DNA of 5,234 nt. Source: Clostridiales bacterium UBA1389 (GTDB lineage: Bacteria; Bacillota; Clostridia; Oscillospirales; CAG-382). Location of the stretch: positions 9,778 through 15,011 of the forward strand of contig DBQR01000038.1 of assembly GCA_002305335.1 (NCBI GenBank). Direction: 5' to 3'. A model generated the notes under the pieces. The model did no database searches. It saw only the letters and a list, made by a program, of their open reading frames with translations, and was not told where the DNA came from. A program made the translations under genes and the position numbers. Shown here piece after piece: positions 4,509 to 5,234 of this stretch; the first letter of the stretch is position 1, and each line of letters starts with the position of its first letter.

Positions 4509-5234
4509 TCAGGGGTTTTTAGTATAGACGGGCATTGAAGCGGGATTTGTCCAGGCATCGTTCTGCTTTAAGCAGGCGTAATTTCTTAAAGTGGCGATCC
4601 AGAGGGCGTAGGCTTCGTTGGTCAGGTGGCAGCCCTGGTTGCTGTCGTCTTTTTCATAGTCCCGGCAGTACTTGTCGGCAAGCACGTTCCCGTCCATAAG
4701 GAAGGTGGAAAGGTCTATAAAATCTATGCCGTTCTGGTTGCAGTATTCCAGCACCTTGTTGTTTAGAGCGGAAATGTTCCCGTTATTGAGCCTTGCATAG
4801 GAGTTATAATTAAAAACCATATAAGTATTGCTTAAAACCACGATTTCCACATCCGGACTTTTCTGTTTTATGGAATTTATAAGGTCAACCGTGGTTTGGA
4901 AGTTGTCGTCAACGCAGGTTTTGGCGTTGTGGAGGGCGATTTCGTTCAACGCCATCACCGACAGAAAAACCCGTGTTACCCCTGCCTGAGCCACCGCGTC
5001 CCCGCATTTCATTTTCACATTCTGATATTTGGGGTGCCAGGAGCTGTCGTTGACCGCCTTTGTGTCCTCCAGTGCCGAATAGTTGGAGGAGGAAAAGAAC
5101 TTGCAGCCGCCTAAAAAACCGGAAATCTTGGATTTCTTGTTGGAATAGAAGTTATAGAAATGCACCATTACGGAGTTGCCTATAAACATTGAATTTTCAA
5201 AATATTTATCGTATTCGGAAGAAGTAAGGTTAGC
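4509..5234 (-). CDS. SGNH-hydrolase-like exported protein, copy B (5' end outside window)
   Basis: The reading frame is open to the window edge, so only the C-terminal 241 residues are visible; the methionine at 5189 is internal, because the codons before it (ANLTSSEYDKYFENS) align with copy A. The visible part is the complete SGNH-like domain. It aligns with copy A over 241 residues without gaps, with about 48 differences by hand count, so about 80% identity. It shows the same altered SGNH blocks: FIGNS, ALNE, and QGCHLT with no aspartate at -3 from the histidine. The six cysteines of copy A are conserved and a seventh occurs in GGCKFF. A signal peptide and acidic linker are expected upstream but are not visible. 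There is no clear terminator after the gene, so read-through into copy A is possible. Its own promoter lies outside the window. Confidence 0.82.
   Translation of the reverse strand, partial: ANLTSSEYDKYFENSMFIGNSVMVHFYNFYSNKKSKISGFLGGCKFFSSSNYSALEDTKAVNDSSWHPKYQNVKMKCGDAVAQAGVTRVFLSVMALNEIALHNAKTCVDDNFQTTVDLINSIKQKSPDVEIVVLSNTYMVFNYNSYARLNNGNISALNNKVLEYCNQNGIDFIDLSTFLMDGNVLADKYCRDYEKDDSNQGCHLTNEAYALWIATLRNYACLKQNDAWTNPASMPVYTKNP

Overview
The window looks like chromosomal DNA from a Gram-positive Firmicute, most likely a gut-type Clostridia (Oscillospiraceae or Lachnospiraceae-like). Supporting signs are strong GGAGG-type ribosome binding sites, consensus sigma-A promoters, lipobox signal peptides, moderate GC, and a DUF4358-type lipoprotein beside SGNH-like exported proteins. 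The taxonomic call is inference. The window divides into two unrelated blocks that meet at a bidirectional terminator near 928-954.

Left block (1-911, + strand): a HEPN/MNT (MntA-HepT, type VII) toxin-antitoxin locus. Its promoter (-35 at 58-63, -10 at 81-86) lies in an array of operator-like repeats about 33-34 bp apart. The antitoxin (105-575) joins an N-terminal Xre-type helix-turn-helix to a minimal nucleotidyltransferase domain with an intact GSX10DXD motif, so one protein could both repress the operon and modify the toxin. The HEPN toxin gene (568-911) keeps its RX4HXY motif. However, its 5' end is split by an apparent one-base deletion in an A run at 580-583, and the family's N-terminal helix is out of frame with the rest.

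Right block (955-5234, - strand): a cell-envelope gene set. From right to left it holds a partial SGNH-hydrolase-like gene running off the window edge (copy B, 4509-5234); a consensus promoter with a perfect inverted repeat just upstream; a full paralogue (copy A, 3366-4385, a predicted lipoprotein); a DUF4358-like lipoprotein (2882-3340); a membrane-anchored protein with a degenerate LytM/M23 domain (1250-2851); and, beyond a terminator hairpin, a small two-helix membrane protein (955-1173). Copy A, the lipoprotein and the LytM gene have gaps of 25-30 bp and good ribosome binding sites, so they look like one operon. All three products are predicted to act outside the membrane.

A and B are about 80% identical over 241 aligned residues with no gaps (my hand count). 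Both lack some canonical SGNH catalytic residues, and the LytM domain lacks its histidines. The right block therefore looks like a binding, scaffolding or altered-chemistry envelope system rather than a set of ordinary hydrolases. No stretch longer than 300 bases lacks a gene. I see no tRNA, rRNA, CRISPR array or insertion sequence.
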